A stretch of DNA of 19,528 bases from Larix sibirica (lineage: Eukaryota > Streptophyta > Pinopsida > Pinales > Pinaceae), in contig NWUY0300015288.1 in NCBI GenBank assembly GCA_004151065.3, forward strand, positions 68,716 through 88,243. The letters run 5' to 3'. Position 1 is the first letter of the stretch; each line of letters begins with the position of its first letter. Of the stretch, positions 18,770 through 19,528 are shown piece after piece. A program made the position numbers and the translations under genes. The notes below the pieces were generated by a model, which saw nothing but the letters and a program-made list of their open reading frames with translations, was not told the DNA's origin and searched no databases.

Positions 18770-19438
18770 AGTTCTAGAACTATAGGAAAGTGATTTGAGC
18801 ATCTGATAGGTCCTACCCATGATTTGTATATTTCAACCTTTTATAGAAGATCATTTTGGAGTGGGAACCTATCTAACCTCTTGGATACCCCTTTAGATGC
18901 AACTCTATCATTGCTCTAAGTAGGTTTAATATGGATAGGCTCTATATGTACAAGCCTTTCCAAATTGAAAATATTTAGGAAATAATTTGCAAATCTGTCC
19001 AATCTAGAACTTGTCACCCAAATCTATTGTCTACTTATGGTGAGATTTAAATCCCACCCCATCATATCAATTATCTATCATAAGGAAATTACAAGTAATC
19101 AAGTTGTCCCGAAAAGGTTGCTTACTCTCATAAGGACCATAAACATTGAAGATCGTCAAAGATAATCCTAGACTCTTGTTATAAACCTTAGTGTAAAATA
19201 TTTAGTGAACAACAAAAGAATTAATTAGTGATACATTATGAATCCATCAAGTAATCAAACCTTCCGAAAATCCTTTAGAATAAATAATGGGAAAATACCA
19301 ACTAACCATAGACTTCCTTAATCCATAAATGGAGAGATCACCCCTCCCCATGGTTTCCTAGATCAACACCATGTCAAGTATGTTTAAATCCATCAATATT
19401 TTTAGAGCCATTTTTTTAGCTCGGCCTCCCAATCCTCT
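18770..19438 (-). pseudogene. LINE-3 endonuclease (EEP-type) remnant
   Basis: ORF2 appears to begin here. RGLGGRAKKMALKIL (19438 downward) is the N-terminal motif of plant L1 endonuclease. DMVLI*ETM follows (about 19380-19350), with the Gln of QET replaced by a stop and the metal-binding Glu kept. LTIFNVYGPYES lies at about 19165-19125, SKRLDRFPLQNDLL near 18885-18845, and VGPIRCSNHFPIVLEL near 18820-18775. In the last motif the catalytic SDH is SNH (Asp to Asn). The enzyme would nick the genomic target. This copy is inactive because of the lost Asp, the stops and the frame changes. Confidence 0.87.
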
Positions 19439-19528
19439 CTCTTTTTTTCAATGGAACACATCATTGGAAACCCTCAGATACTTCCCCTCATTTCGAGGAT
19501 GGTACCCAAGGTAAACCATTGACCCTGA

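Larger units (their letters stand above)
15147..19528 (-). mobile_element. LINE-3: L1-type retrotransposon, runs off the right edge
   Basis: The minus-strand element has its 3' end at a T7 run (15147-15153). Its tail reads GTTTTTTCTCCTAG before the A-run, a diverged form of the LINE-1 tail. ORF2 domains appear in full order on the minus strand: endonuclease (about 19438-18780), linker (about 18720-18220), RT (about 18130-17060), zf-RVT (about 16340-16120) and RNase H (about 15845-15490). No ORF1 is seen before the right edge. The 5' end and the right target-site duplication lie outside. Many stops and frameshifts show it is much older than LINE-1. Confidence 0.93.

Overview
The window is non-genic, AT-rich plant nuclear DNA made almost entirely of old, nested retrotransposon debris. 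I see no intact protein-coding gene. The evidence for a plant is: a plant-type 5S rRNA sequence, L1-type LINEs whose ORF2 ends in a zf-RVT zinc finger plus an RNase H domain (known from plant L1 elements), and a Ty1/copia fragment. The 5S variant (a GCGTTA block in helix II, a CTAG/CTAG pair in the distal arm) and the density of decayed LINEs look gymnosperm-like to me. That placement is an inference, not a proof.

Layout, left to right. Positions 1-30 hold a possible copia polypurine tract/LTR junction (minus strand). Positions 665-782 hold a single orphan 5S rRNA sequence with an A8 tract after it. A tRNA-derived SINE-like element (minus, 1563-1762) abuts a decayed copia GAG-pre-integrase/integrase fragment (minus, about 1788-2475). 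A 5'-truncated LINE remnant (LINE-2, minus, 2733-3357) lies beside several local tandem duplications (2603-2706, 3445-3565, 3732-3947), one with an N exactly at its junction. LINE-1 (minus, 3982-7657) is the best-defined element. It is 5'-truncated, has a perfect 17-bp target-site duplication (TSD), and retains RT, zf-RVT and RNase H. LINE-4 (plus, 8625-10237) is another retroposed piece with a 16-bp TSD (one mismatch), an RNase H domain, a linker and a glutamate-rich coiled coil.

A long, diverged direct repeat (copy A 10238-10970, copy B 14398-15146) brackets about 3.4 kb with no recognisable protein. That interval carries a 58-bp minisatellite, a (GA)14 microsatellite and a G-rich plus strand. 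Copy B is interrupted by LINE-3 (minus, from 15147 to the right edge), whose ORF2 is present from endonuclease through RNase H but is full of stops and frameshifts.

No genes act together here. The common process is target-primed retroposition: the LINEs share a 3'-terminal signature (T-run, CTTATG-like hexamer, A-run), and the SINE-like element appears to carry a version of it. I did not find a new defence or metabolic system. The observations most worth checking are the RNase H/coiled-coil retroposon, the LINE/SINE tail sharing, the orphan 5S and the long direct repeat.
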